Positions 13,203 to 25,025 of a stretch of DNA of 64,000 nucleotides are shown here, one piece after another. Numbering within the stretch: position 1 is the stretch's first letter; every line of letters begins with the position of its first letter. A program made the position numbers and the translations under genes. Under the pieces are notes generated by a model. The model was not told where the DNA came from. It saw only the letters and a program-made list of their open reading frames with translations, and did no database searches. Source of the stretch: Rotaria sp. Silwood1. Taxonomy: Eukaryota > Rotifera > Eurotatoria > Philodinida > Philodinidae. The DNA lies in contig CAJNOP010000854.1 of assembly GCA_905250075.1 (NCBI GenBank), forward strand, positions 1 to 64,000. The letters are read 5' to 3'.

Positions 13203-15574
13203 AGGTCGGTGGTCATGGTCAAAAAACAGTTTTCGAAGTCTATTCAAGGCAGTAGAACTTCTTTTACTGTCATTTTTGCTTAGAAAAAATGAGAAAAACA
13301 ATTTTACAAGACGATGATGATCGTTGGTTTGCCGAACAGATGGATCTACTAGTGGCAGGGTATTTAGTTATAGAAAACAAATAGAGCTAGTTGTTCTAAT
13401 AGAATGAAAAGAGCATAATTTAGAGATTTAATAGTTATTCAAAATCATAAGCATAAAAGATACGTTCAAAGCGAAAAATCTCTCTTCATCTTGGATGACG
13501 CACTATTTTTGTTTCTTGATGATTTCGGCTTTTGCGAATACAACTAATTAATTGCAATCACAAACCAATGTAATGTCTTTTGTCGAAAAATTCGAAATGA
13601 TTTGTTTTGCTCTGAATCAATAATATAGTCAAAAACACAACTAGTGAAAACTTGGCACTTGTGCTCGCATATCTGATAGGTATGTGTAGCGATGTGAAAA
13701 AAGTAAAAGTACAACAACTCTTTGTTACGGTGCAACATTCTCGTATTCAAAGCTTTTAAATCGTAAAATTCTTGATTCCATGTGTTTTTAATTGCAACAA
13801 TTTGACTTTCCTTGATTTCTTCACGTCGTTGAAAATTTACAAGCGAACCGACAATCGTCGACAGAAAGATCTTTCAGTGTAGTATCTGTGAAGAGTTATT
13901 TTTGAGAAATCCTCTAATGATTGAGCAGTAGGACACATTATCGAAATGGCTGAAACTGCTTGGACAAAATCAAAATATAATTGGGAGTATGAAGTAATAA
14001 ATCAATAGGTCTGCATTAGAGCTGCGAATAGGACACTTTTTTTCAGCCTGATTTGGCCTTGCCCGAAGAAGAAGCAGATCTGGTGAAAAAACACCTAATT
14101 GACGTGCTACCTGATCTGCAGGCGTTTGATCGAATAGAATGATATGATTGAATTTTTTACTGTGTTTGTGAATCCAATCGCACAATATGCTTTTGACATT
14201 TTTCTTACTCTCTCACATATAGTCTCGGTCACACATTGATATGGAACTGAAATATAAAAGCAAATTAGTTAAAAAGAATCATCTATCATCAAGAAAGTAT
14301 ATGTATCCTTTTTAGTTAATTTACACTGTCACTTTGAATCTTCATGGTTAAAGCTAAACTAGAATGGATGAGAAACATTGATATCATTAACAACCAATGT
14401 AAAATAAATTAGACTAATAGTCAGATTAAAATCGATTTAAACCATACACTTTTTTTGTCGATTATAATTAAAAATAGTCCAAAAAAACTTAATTTTCATC
14501 AATTATTTCTATTATTTTTGATTATTATCGACTGAAAGTTCATGAAAAAAAAATTGATTATAATCGATCAGGAATTGATTAAAAACTGATTAAAGGTCTA
14601 TTTAATCTGATTATTCGTCTAATTTTTTATACATGGGAAAGATGACTGTTACTCATCATAGTATTGCGTGAAGGGATGTATTCAAAATTCAGTGAACGAT
14701 AAGACTTGCATAAAATGGTACAGATCGACGTATGTCACTGGTAGTCGTCATAGAATTGAAGCACATGATTTGAACTTTGATTATCAGAGTTTGAAGTAAA
14801 AGATTAACTTCACCAAATTTGTCGCTGTATTTTAAATCCACAATACCCATTCTAATCAGAATGGAACAATACATAAAAAAATTTGATTAGGTGTCATACC
14901 AGTCACAAACTTTTGCGTGGCGTGAAAACTGGGCAGGAACAAGATCAGGATGATAGTTCTGGTCTGCACTGTTATCAACCGAGATATTCGCGAGTGCTCT
15001 GTTGTTTTAGTTGAGTGTCGCGATATTGTCACCCTGTTGCTAAGTATTCATCAATACGTGCGTCCTAGTGCTAGCATCTATAGCGATCAATGAATCGTGG
15101 ACACGAGTATTTTGCAGAGCCCTCACCAAAATACGAATTAGATGGCTAATCACTCTTTAAATTGCATGGATTCAAATATTTTGATACACACGCAAAACAT
15201 TAAAACATGTCGATATGTATGAAGGAAAAAAAAATTTAAACGTGTCAACTCATTTCCGTGCTGCGTACTCATCTCAATCAATTCATGTAGCATCAGCGTT
15301 TTGGCTATCGTCCAATCGAAAATCTTATTGCCACGATATAAGACAAATGTCCTGTGCTATAAATCTCTGTTATTGTATTATCTTTTTTTTCCAATAAGCT
15401 GCTCACACAGTAGTTCATGACATCTTGAACAGCGGCATCTGAATCAATAGGGCAAACGATCCATTAGTTGTTCTTCTTTCCTTTCCTTATGTCTAGATAG
15501 ACAATGGAATGTTATATGTGTAGCATGTACAAGTACTCGTTCGACCAATTGATATGATACTCACTTCTATAAAT

Positions 15575-17118
15575 ATGGAAACAGAATCAAAAGAACGATG
15601 ATGGTGCGATTGGTATTTATCACCATCAAATGAAGAATATTTCCGAAAAGATGAACAATTTTTCTTTCGATTTATAATATTAGTTCCGATTGTTGGTATG
15701 TTACTTACATGGTCATGATGGAATAATCAAACATTGTTAGTATATTTCTTTTTTTCATTATCAAAAATATTTCAAGTCGAATTATCAAAGTGAATAGTTT
15801 CCACTAAACACTCTTTATTGTTATCATTCGAGAAACGACACATGATTTTTTTTTCTTTTGAACGTATCAGTAAGAGTTGTATATTTAATGGAATATCGAA
15901 ATGCTATTTCTGTTGTTGAACAACATTCTAGGACGAGTATAAAGAAAGTGTTTAATGATCGCATCTAGTATCAAGTACGACTGTATCTCCTTTCCTCATG
16001 TCGTATACGACATATATACCACAAAAGTGACAGACCAGACATGATTGCATGTGATGCCGTGTACTGTCGTATTCACATACTATTTTCACCCAAGAGATAC
16101 GGATTTTCCCCTCTGCCATAAACAGGAAATATTATTATATTTTTCTTTTGGCAAAAAAATCTTATAGTCTTTCATTTAATCTAGATAAAAATAAAATAAT
16201 TTATTTTTAAATAAATTCTTAACTTTCATCAGTATTGTTAACATTGTTTCAAAAAACAAAATCATCTTTTTAAAAGGAAATACTTATAATTATATCAGTT
16301 GCTGAATTCGATATGAAAAATCTATACGCTTAATAAGTGCAATATGACTTACGAATGATTGAGAATCGAATTCAATCGTGTATGCAGTCGTATACGATCG
16401 TTTACGATTGTACCCTTTCGATTTCGGATGATAGGTTTCAATGAGTTTTATTGTACTGCCAGATGTATACTTTTTCTCGTATAGAATTGAGACAAAGAAA
16501 AACATATTTTCTCAACGAAAAACTTTCTCAAAAGTTCTTCCTTGTGAATGCAATATTTCTTCAACCAAAGGTAGTTAGATACAAATTCTTGTTCCAGCAA
16601 TAAAACAAAAGATCGTACAAATTCTCTTTCCTTTTTTTTTGCAACACTTTTATATATGTTTCATGTTAATCTATTTTAGACTTCCCTCGTGGTTCAGTCC
16701 AATAGCAACTACTATTCTTATTAATGTTTGTTTGTTTCTACCGTTTTATCAAAATAGAATACTTTCTCCGATTCATTGATTTATTATAATTATTTCTCCT
16801 TGTGCGATTACTTGCTGTATTATCTTGTTTATAATGAAAAGTGAACTTGAGGTGAACGTTTTATGTAAAACAGACGAGACTATTGACGATATATTGTATT
16901 TATTCTGCAAGTGGTCCGATTCTTTGTGGTGAGATCTAGTTCGTGATGCACCTACTTTCGTATTAGCTATCTGTTCAATAATTTCTGCTCTTTCATTTGC
17001 TATTGAACGTTTTTCTTATACCTCGTTATTAATTGATGTGCTACTACAATCTTCTTCTGTCATTAACCCAATGGAGACAACGAAAAACGATGATTACCCT
17101 ATATTTCATGTTGAATAG
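15575..17118 (+). pseudogene. Decayed multipass-membrane protein gene
   Basis: Two coding-like segments, 15575-15739 and 16680-17118, are bounded by a plausible donor (15740) and acceptor (16678-16679). The first begins METESKER and continues charged and aromatic, then hydrophobic (FFFRFIILVPIVGMLL). The second has at least two hydrophobic spans (for example FIIIISPCAITCCIILF). Four in-frame stops break the reading, and all four are TGA; three of them sit next to TGG or a likely Trp context. Codon character and hydrophobicity pattern indicate former coding function, but I do not recognise the family. A non-canonical reading is possible in principle but unlikely. Confidence 0.35.
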
Positions 17119-18571
17119 GTTAAATGTGTCATCGAAAAAGATTGTTTCAAAGCTGGACATCACTAAATGAATAATGTCATATTCATTATCATATTGTAGA
17201 AAACAAGATTTTGTCAAAAGTATTATTATAGAATATTCCTAGCTCAAGAGTAGTAATTTTTTCCTCGCCTTGGAAATCTATTAAATATTTGTAAATACTT
17301 TCGAAAACTTAATAAAGAAATAGTTACAAGTTTCTTTTTTTTAAAATAAACTTCCTGTGATTATTTCTATAAGAAGAGTGAACTTATAATCATTCCGAGA
17401 ACTTTCAAAATACTGTATTTTCATAGATGCATTCTGTTTGATACTTTGTTTTAAATCACTAATCGAGTCGTTGATCAGCAATTTCCGAATCATTTGATAG
17501 AGGGTTACGAATGACAAAATTATGAAAAGAAAAAAGAAATCATGCTCAGTAAGACACAATATTATCGATTTTCAATACTTTTTAAAATGCAAATACTACC
17601 TGTATGTCTTTGTTAAAAACTTGGATTTTCATTGTGAATGATTTTATGTGATTTTGGTTCGAATGTATTAATGCAAAATCAAAAAATGTTTTCTAGCAAA
17701 GAAAAACAACGACAAAAATTTAACATAGGTAAAAGTATAATCATTGAAATATTTCTGAAAGACAATGTCATGCTATGATGATATTTAGGAACAATTGCCT
17801 TAGATTAGAATTCTATGATTCGTGCAAACGATTATGACGATGATTAAAACGTGAAATTCGACAGAAAATATTCCTTTATCGAGCAAAATATTTAAGAATT
17901 ATTTAATTAGCTTGAATGAGTGATATGATACGATCGGAGTTCTGCGAAATACTCGGGTTTTACTGAAACTTTTCTGCATAGAACATTTAGAAGTGAGATA
18001 TTTTGAAACATTTTTGGAAGGAAACTCGAAAAACGTTTGTCTCGTAAGACTCTAAGTGCGAAACATCTGTATATCCACATCCAACACCTCGTCAAAGTAA
18101 AAGTCGTTTTTTTTTATAATAGCCCAACCTTAAATCAGAGAAGCTTTTGATTACTTTATTTTCATATTAATTCGTTGTGTCATATAAATTAGAGTGACAT
18201 CAAGTAAATGCAGAATGATTAGCTCTATTGAGTAATAAAAAATGTTAGTAAACAGCCACTCTCAGATAGTCGGACTGTAAAGTATCTCGACAAAGCGTAG
18301 TAAAACGCACCAACATATTCTAGCGACATCTTTTTTTGCAATGAGAAAAATAAGGAAAATACATAAAATAAACTGATAAAATCTATTTATTTCTTTGTTG
18401 ATAAAAAATATATGAAAAATTATCTGTTGAAAAATACTTATTAATCATATTAATTGGTTATAATAATAAAACGAATGAATATATAATCATCTAATGATTC
18501 ATTATATTTCTTTGTATACATGATTATTATTTGAAAAATAAAAAACCTTGTCTGTTTAAATCTAGTCATAA

Positions 18572-20674
18572 ATGTGTATAAATTCTTTAATGATTGATAA
18601 CGATATAATAAAATGTCTCATAGAAGATTTACTCGATCGTATCTGTTTAATTAATAGTTCATCACCTATACAAATAAATTCTTCAACATATTATTCATCT
18701 AAATTCATTGAAAATAAATTTAATCAATCAATAAATATTCTTAATAATTCAATAAAACAATTATTATCATATGAATTAAATACAGTTGTTAATAATGGTC
18801 AATTAACAACAACATCAAATATTCGACATGGACGATATTATAATCCAACTACAACAATTAAACAAATAAATGATTTAAAAAAACGTTTACATTGGATTGA
18901 ACAACGACAAATAATTATCAAACAATTAAATATTAATCAAGATAAAAAAATAAATGAAACAATGTATAAAAAAAGAAACGAAAAGTTTTTCTATATTATT
19001 AATAAAATTTTTTTTTTTGTGTGTTTTAGTTCGGATATTAATTCAATTGAAAATATTTGGTTTGAACATCGATTTAAAATGTTAGATAATTCATTAGAAG
19101 TATTAAAAAAACAAGAAATAGAACAAGAACAAGAAGAAATTTATGATGATTTATCATGTGCTCGTTGTAGAATTTATCAAAGAAAAAATGATACTAATAA
19201 TCAATTATTAAAAAAACTAAAACATATTTATCAAGTTCATAATGAACATAATTATTCAAGAACTCATATTAATTATACAACACCAGGTTTTTAATCTATT
19301 TTATATAGAATATAATTAATTAATTCATTTTTTTTTGTTTTCAGAATCTGATCTTATTTTATCTTTATCAAAAATTGCTGATTCTATTGGTCATAATTCA
19401 AATTTAAATATATCAAAAAAACTTCCATCAACAACAACAATAACTACGACTACAACAAAGAAAAAACAACAACAGCCAAAACTACAATCATCTATATCTC
19501 TTATTAGTGGAGATACAAATAAAACTATGAAACGAACAATAGAAGAATCTCGAAATATATCGAACAGTAATTACATTTCAAATAATTATGATCTTACAAA
19601 TAAACGACATAAAAGAATAGGTAATTGTCTTTTATTATATTTTTCTCCTTAGAAAACCAAATTTATGATACGAAAAATACTCTGACATTTTTTTTTTTGT
19701 TGAGAATATAGAACGATTAGATTTAACAGCAAAAAAAAAAGAATCGGACTCTACTATTATAAATTTTCGAACAAAATTAAAATTTCTTTCATACGATTGA
19801 ACAATAAATTGATATTGTCCTTCATACGAGCGGATTTGCATATTGTGAAGGACCAGTGTTTTATCCAGACGGATGCCCGGGGGGGGGGGGGGCCGCGCCC
19901 CCGAAACTTGCGATCATCGTACTAAAAACACGTGGCTTGCTCTCCCGAAAATAATTTTTCGCCCCTCCGGAGAAAAAATCCTGGATAAAACACTGTGAAG
20001 GACAACATCTAATATCGTAGCAGCATTCAATGAACTAAAATATTTTTTACAAATGAATCTAAGTGAATTGTTTTTTTTTGTATTCGAACAAAAACTGTAT
20101 GCATATAGCTGAAACATTTTTCAAAGAGATTACATTTGTTATGTACAGTTTGAAAAGTAAACAGAACTCTTAAAAAGATTTCTTCAAGAATTGTGAGATG
20201 TACAATTAGAAATGTATTTATCGAATGTCTATCTATGTAAATAATTATGAAATAATAAAAATTGTTTTTCTATTTATTTTAGCTTCTCCACAATCAACAT
20301 TATCTATATCATCAATAAACAATAATAGTTCATCTCCTCATGAAATTTTAACACCTAGTTGGAGAATATTAATAAATAATGATTTTGATAATGTATTAAA
20401 TATTGAAAAAAATTGTGAACAACAAGAAAATGAAGATATATCTGATGAAAGTTATATACATCGTCATATACGTTGTGAATTAGAACAAGAATCTTGGATA
20501 ACAAATTCTCCAATATCAAAAAATATTTCATTAACATCAAATAAAAAAAGTGGAAAACTTCAAACATCATTATCTGTACCAAATGGTTTATCAACAACAA
20601 CAAATCAAAAACAGTATAAATATCGTTTAACACCTAATGGAATTGCATATACAGAAACTATTGATACAAAATAA
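18572..20674 (+). CDS. KANSL1-like: KANSL1-like protein (NSL complex subunit, PEHE domain)
   Basis: Four exons, 18572-18963, 19030-19286, 19345-19620 and 20283-20674, encode 438 aa in frame. The last exon carries the diagnostic PEHE signature: HEILTPSWR, followed about 30 residues later by the acidic EDISDESYIHRH and CELEQESW. In the KANSL1/MSL1 family this domain binds the histone acetyltransferase KAT8/MOF, so the product should be nuclear and act in H4 acetylation. The N-terminal exons are Asn/Ile/Lys-rich with helical stretches (NDLKKRLHWIEQRQ; EVLKKQEIEQEQEE) consistent with coiled coil. A CARC pair lies near residue 185. The third exon is Ser/Thr-rich. At 438 aa it is much shorter than the vertebrate protein. 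A 3' splice site (TCTAG) lies 6 bp before the ATG. The 662-bp last intron holds a hAT miniature element and a possible alternative terminal exon. The stop is 31 bp from the convergent snurportin stop. Confidence 0.75.
19712..19800 (+). other. Possible alternative terminal exon of the KANSL1-like gene
   Basis: The acceptor GAATATAG at 19704-19711 is followed by 89 nt that continue exactly in the phase left by exon 3 and end in TGA (ERLDLTAKKKESDS..., 29 codons plus stop). Use of this exon would give a protein without the PEHE domain. It may instead be chance; only transcripts can decide. Confidence 0.3.
19854..19995. mobile_element. hAT-type miniature inverted-repeat element, 142 bp
   Basis: The terminal inverted repeats are perfect over 15 bp: CAGTGTTTTATCCAG at 19854-19868 and its reverse complement at 19981-19995. 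They are flanked by an 8-bp direct target duplication TGAAGGAC (19846-19853 and 19996-20003). CAGTG ends and an 8-bp duplication are the hallmarks of hAT transposons. The interior has a run of 15 G and is far richer in G+C than its surroundings. There is no coding capacity. It sits in the last intron of the KANSL1-like gene. The perfect TIRs and duplication suggest recent insertion. Confidence 0.85.
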
Positions 20675-20705
20675 TTATTTTCTTTCATTAAAAAAAATAA
20701 ATCTA

Positions 20706-21599
20706 TTAATCTACGGACATTAAATCTTCTTCCTTTTTCTCTTTTTTTTTGTGTGATTTTTCAACAAATTGTCGTTCTTTTCTATTTGATTGTTCTTCAA
20801 GCATATATGCTTGTGCTGTTGTATATCCGTTAGGTTTATTAATTGGATATGATAGTTTAATTCCAAGAATTTCTTCAATCATAAATGGTTTAAGCCAACA
20901 AACAAGTGGAGAATAACCAGATTCATAAAAACCTAATGGATGATAAAATAAATAACCATCTTCAGCTTCAATTAAATCTTGTTTATTATCAAGTATTGTA
21001 CGATTAAGTATTTGAAAATGTTCATTTAATCTTGAATCACCATTTAATGATGTTAACATATAAAATCTACATTGACATTCTATTTGTGTTGAATAATCTT
21101 GTCCATTCCACATTATTATATCAATTATATGATAAATTGAAGAACGATTATCATATATACAATACAAAATTGTTTGTTTAGGTAATTTTGTAAACATTGT
21201 CCATATAAGATTACCATGTTTTCCATAAACTTGTGTTCGATGTGATTGAACAACAACAAGACAACGTTGTCCACGAGGACATGGTATTGCAAACCATGAT
21301 GATATATCTTCAGGAGCTGTAAATAACCATTCAGCAAGCATCATACCGATAGGACAGGTGAATGATGTTTTTTTACGATGTTGACGAGGAGGCCATTGAG
21401 GTTTATTATTTTCAATTGTTTCATTATCATTAGTTAAAAAACGAAGTTGAGATAATTTTTGTTCTCGTTTTTCTTTTTGTCTTTTTAATACTTCACGACG
21501 TCGTTCAATTTGATCGGAAAGAGAAGAAATCGAATTTGTTTTTAATTTATATAATGAAAGAGATGATAAATCAACATTTGATATTATAGCTGAAGCCAT
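20706..21599 (-). CDS. SNUPN: Snurportin-1, snRNP m3G-cap import adaptor
   Basis: A single exon encodes 297 aa. The N-terminal 45 residues form an importin-beta-binding-like segment (LYKLKTNSISSLSDQIERRR, then a basic RQKEKREQKLSQLRF). The cap-binding core follows: MLAEWLF, then WFAIPCPRGQRCLVVV, YGKHGNLIW, ILYCIYDN, IIDIIMWNGQDY, and the late EDGYLFYHPLGFYESGYSPLVCWLKPFM. The Trp in LAEW and in CWLKP correspond to the two Trp that sandwich the trimethylguanosine cap in the vertebrate protein. Snurportin carries assembled U snRNPs from cytoplasm to nucleus with importin-beta. The C-terminus is a short Lys/Glu tail, and the protein is about 60 residues shorter than human. A TTTTAG acceptor lies 12 bp before the ATG, so the mRNA may be cis- or trans-spliced. 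FAM13-like lies upstream on the same strand, 254 bp away. Confidence 0.92.
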   Translation of the reverse strand: MASAIISNVDLSSLSLYKLKTNSISSLSDQIERRREVLKRQKEKREQKLSQLRFLTNDNETIENNKPQWPPRQHRKKTSFTCPIGMMLAEWLFTAPEDISSWFAIPCPRGQRCLVVVQSHRTQVYGKHGNLIWTMFTKLPKQTILYCIYDNRSSIYHIIDIIMWNGQDYSTQIECQCRFYMLTSLNGDSRLNEHFQILNRTILDNKQDLIEAEDGYLFYHPLGFYESGYSPLVCWLKPFMIEEILGIKLSYPINKPNGYTTAQAYMLEEQSNRKERQFVEKSHKKKEKKEEDLMSVD

Positions 21600-21853
21600 T
21601 ATTGAAATAATCTAAAACAAGAATATTTAAGAATAAAGGCTTTCGAAATAAATTTATTTTTGAAAAGTAACTTTTTTTTTTTCTTCTTCCTAACATATTA
21701 TTATTTCGTAATACTGAAGCAATTTTTTTTGCTTCGTTTTTGTTTTTCTTGCTGTTTATAGAAAGAAAAAAAAGGTTACACACCCACCCACATACGCAGA
21801 ATGTACACACACACACAGACAGAAATATACGACATAAGCATTAGTTTTTCTTT

Positions 21854-23630
21854 CTATGTTTGTTGTTGTTGTTTTTCAACAAGACGTTTTAATTGTCGAT
21901 AATAATCATATAAAGGTTTCATAATACGTTTTTGTTCACTGGTTGTTGGTTTTGAATATTTATTTTCATATCTTAATAATTCTTGTTGCATATCACATTT
22001 TTCATCATATATTTGTTTTGATGTCATTTGTGAAAGATCATGTGGACGACCATGTCGTAAACGATATTTTCCCATACGTTCTTGTATATCACGTGCTTCA
22101 ATTTCAAGTGGAGTTAATTGTTGTTGAGGAGAATTCCAAATATCTGATGATGGACTTGGAGCTGTTGTTGGTCGTTTTGGATTTATAGTTTGTATTGATG
22201 GTGATTGTTCATTCGATGATACTGGAGTATTTGAAGTATTTGATGTGACAAGTGGAGTTTTTGTTCCTGATGAAACTGGACGACGTGAACTAACTACACG
22301 ACCACCACTTGTAGATGATGATGATATTGACTAAAATATAATTTTATATTAGATTTAATCAAAAGAATTTAAAATTGTATCTTTTTTATTTTTTTGATAC
22401 TGGAAGCAGGAAAATTATCGTAAATCATTTCTTTACATTTTTCTGTTCACTTAAATCAATCTTTTTTTTTAATTTTATAGAGATTATCCATAAAGGACTG
22501 TTAAATAATAATCGCATTTTTTCGAACTCCTTAACCCTACTGAAGTCCAATGGGTATAACGTTTTTGGATCTAGTCTCAGTTATCAGAAAATTTTCAGAT
22601 CTGCACTCGATCAGAATCAACCGAACGAACTTTAACGTCCAATGTAAAAATAAATTTCAGAAAAATCTTATTTGTTCATATGTACTGCTTCTTATTAAAT
22701 AAATATATCCAAAATAGAAATGAATAAAGAACACTTTTCATAAGCAATAAATACTGCAAGTGTTTTATTTTTAATGAACAGAATATAGTAAAAAAAAGAT
22801 GAAGTTTAATACGAATGACACTCGAAAAAGTCATATAACTATATTTGCATATATAGCATAATCATGCATGTTGTAAACACCATATTCATAAATCAGCTGA
22901 TTAATTCAGTTCATTTTTGATTTAAAAATACTCTTTAAATGAAACTTAAATTAGTCAAATTTTACATGATTATTTTCATTAGAATTCAATCAGAAAGATT
23001 TTTCATTTAATCATGTAGAAGTTTTTATTCATTGTTGAATAGTTTTTTGTTTTTTTCTTCATAGTAAAATCTATTGAAATATATCATTTCTCATTATTGA
23101 AATTCGAAACTTAAAATGCAAAGATTTGAAAGAAGAAAAACAAAAATCTATCATAGTTTACAGTCTCATAAATCTATTTGATGAAAATTTCTAATAGAAA
23201 CTTTTACCTCTTTAGGACTATAAACAGGTTTTTTTGGTTTAATCATAATTCCTGTATTAGTTGTTGGCATTATTGTTGAAACCGGTTGTTGTTCAAGTAA
23301 TATATTTGGATTTAAAGAAGATAAATCAAGTAGAGGTACATTAGTTGTACGTTGATGTTGTGTATTTGAATGTTTTGATGATGATGATGATGTATAATCA
23401 TGACGAGATTGTTTTGGTGTCATTATAATAGATGATCCATTTGGATTTGAATATGATGTTAAAAGTGTTGAAGCTTTTGGAAATGATTTTGTAAAACGAT
23501 AATAATGATCAGATGGTGTTACACCACGAAATAAAAATCCATCAATAGCTAAATCAATACAATCACGTAAAAAATTATTTGTTGATATTGAACTCATTAA
23601 TGACGCATTAGTATCATTAATTATTGACAT
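21854..23630 (-). CDS. FAM13-like protein (C-terminal FAM13 domain only)
   Basis: Exons 23630-23208 and 22330-21854, joined in phase 0 across an 877-bp intron, encode 299 aa. The last 110 residues read ARDIQERMGKYRLRHGRP, then SKQIYDEKCDMQQELLRYEN and RIMKPLYDYYRQLKRLVE. The KPLYD-YR-K block after an E-K-LQ-L-YE helix is the conserved C-terminal region of FAM13A/B/C as I know it. The N-terminal half is a short helical segment (NNFLRDCIDLAIDGFLFRGV) and then Ser/Thr/Pro-rich disordered sequence with a PKRP basic motif. No RhoGAP domain is present, unlike vertebrate FAM13A but as in FAM13C. The ATG is 256 bp from the divergent EAF start, which implies a shared promoter. The family assignment rests on the C-terminal block only. 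Confidence 0.6.
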
Positions 23631-23886
23631 TATTGTGTTGTTTCTTTTGCTGTATTTTATCTGATTAAGAAAAAAAAAAAAAACTAACTAACAATATGTT
23701 TTTTGACGAAGGAAACAACGGATTGCTCGTTAGCAACCAATCGTATTTTATTTTAGAGGATAAAAGTGAACATATGAATAGTTTACTTAATCTACCAATC
23801 ATTTTTATCAATTCAATTGATTAGACGTTTTTTTATTTTGCTTAACATTCATTGTTTAATTTTGACATAAAAAAAAAAACCCAGAA
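23631..23886. promoter_or_regulatory. Probable bidirectional promoter, FAM13-like / EAF
   Basis: The 256 bp between two divergent start codons must hold both promoters and both 5' UTRs. It includes a GC-richer central patch (about 23700-23740: GACGAAGGAAACAACGG and nearby) between A-rich ends. No TATA box is evident. Confidence 0.45.
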
Positions 23887-24938
23887 ATGGCTTCAATGAC
23901 AAATACAAATCCTTTACTTGAATATTTGGAAGATGGAAAAGCTTATGATTTAGAATTTGGTGATACATGGAATTCAATTAATGATGGAAATTCATCGAAA
24001 TATGCTTATCATACAATAAAATGTATTTAGACTCTTGAATTTTATTTTTAAGTTTGTTTTTTTTTGTTTTTGAGAATTTTTAGATGATTTTAAACCTGCA
24101 TCTGTTGCAAAATCTGAACAAGCTGAATTAAGTGTTGGTTCAACACAAGATGTTTCAATTACATTACCAAATGTTGAAGTAAGATCATTAGATTTTTTTT
24201 TTATATTGAAAAAGAAATTATGATGTTTATTTACTAGGGTTCATTAACTCAATCAACAAAATTTTCTGGTAGTACAAAACCATATACACCAAAAGAATGT
24301 TTAATGATAATTGATCCTCGTACTGGTAAAATAGTACTTGAAAGATTATCAGCTAATGTTCGAGTAAAAAACGTTCGGTAAAAACTTTTTTTTTCTTTTA
24401 TTATTTATTTAAGTAACATGTTTTTTTTCTTAAGAGCGGAAAATCGTCCTGTAATTCCACCAATACGACCTACAGTTCCACGTGTAAATGTAACTGATTC
24501 TCAGCCAGATAAAAAATCAACTAAGACAACAGTACCATCAATAACAACAGCAAATAAACCAACAACAACACATAAAATGACAAATCCTAGTAAACCAATA
24601 GTTACTGCACCTGTTAAACCAATGCCAAATAAACCATTATCTCCTATTGATGATCGACTTAGTGATGATGGATGTAAATTTATTTATTTGATTTTGTGTT
24701 TTGCATTTAATTAATAATTTTATTTTCGAATATAAAGTTTCACCAGAGCCATCTGAACATGTTCCAACATATCCATCGAATCCACCACCAGTACAAACAC
24801 ATGTAACAGTTAGACGTTCATCACATGGATCACTTGGTTAGATTAAGAATTTATTTTATTTTTTTGTATTTGAAATTATTTTCTTTTATTTTAGCAAATG
24901 ATCTTCAACTTAGTGATACGAGTGATGAAGAATATTAA
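23887..24938 (+). CDS. EAF: ELL-associated factor (EAF)
   Basis: Six exons, 23887-24022, 24084-24178, 24238-24377, 24435-24673, 24738-24836 and 24895-24938, total 753 nt and 250 aa, close to human EAF1/2 (about 265). The N-terminal 120 residues show the EAF core: LEFGDTWN, YAYHTIKYDFKPAS, ELSVGSTQDVSITLPN, KPYTPKECLMIIDPRTGKIV and LERLSANVRVKN. EAF binds ELL within the super elongation complex and stimulates RNA polymerase II elongation in the nucleus. The rest is a Pro/Thr/Ser-rich activation-type tail ending in the acidic LSDTSDEEY. Such acidic Ser-rich ends are typical of the family. The gene shares a 256-bp divergent promoter region with FAM13-like. Microcephalin begins 87 bp after the stop on the same strand. 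Confidence 0.92.
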
Positions 24939-25025
24939 AATATAATTTTTGTTTTTTTTTTCTTAATTTATATTTACTCAAGTTTTTTGTTTTTGTTAAT
25001 TCTCTTCTTTTTCTTTATTTCAGAT
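24939..25025 (+). promoter_or_regulatory. Short EAF-microcephalin spacer with splice acceptor at the ATG
   Basis: The 87-bp spacer is almost entirely T-rich and ends CTTTATTTCAG two bases before the microcephalin ATG. There is little room for a promoter. A poly-pyrimidine tract plus AG directly at a start codon is what a spliced-leader trans-splice site of a downstream operon gene looks like. Bdelloids are known to trans-splice. A conventional 5' UTR intron with an upstream first exon remains possible. Confidence 0.5.

Larger units (their letters stand above)
11005..18571. other. Gene desert upstream of the NET gene, 7.5 kb
   Basis: No intact gene was found. It contains A/T homopolymers (11160-11260, 11350-11380), a pair of overlapping inverted repeats at 13164-13202, somewhat GC-richer patches that look like decayed coding DNA (13800-14180 and 14880-15170), and the membrane-protein remnant at 15575-17118. 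An open minus-strand frame at 13970-14185 has unremarkable composition and no recognised domain. A long non-coding flank upstream of a patterning regulator fits cis-regulatory DNA, but this is inference. Confidence 0.5.
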
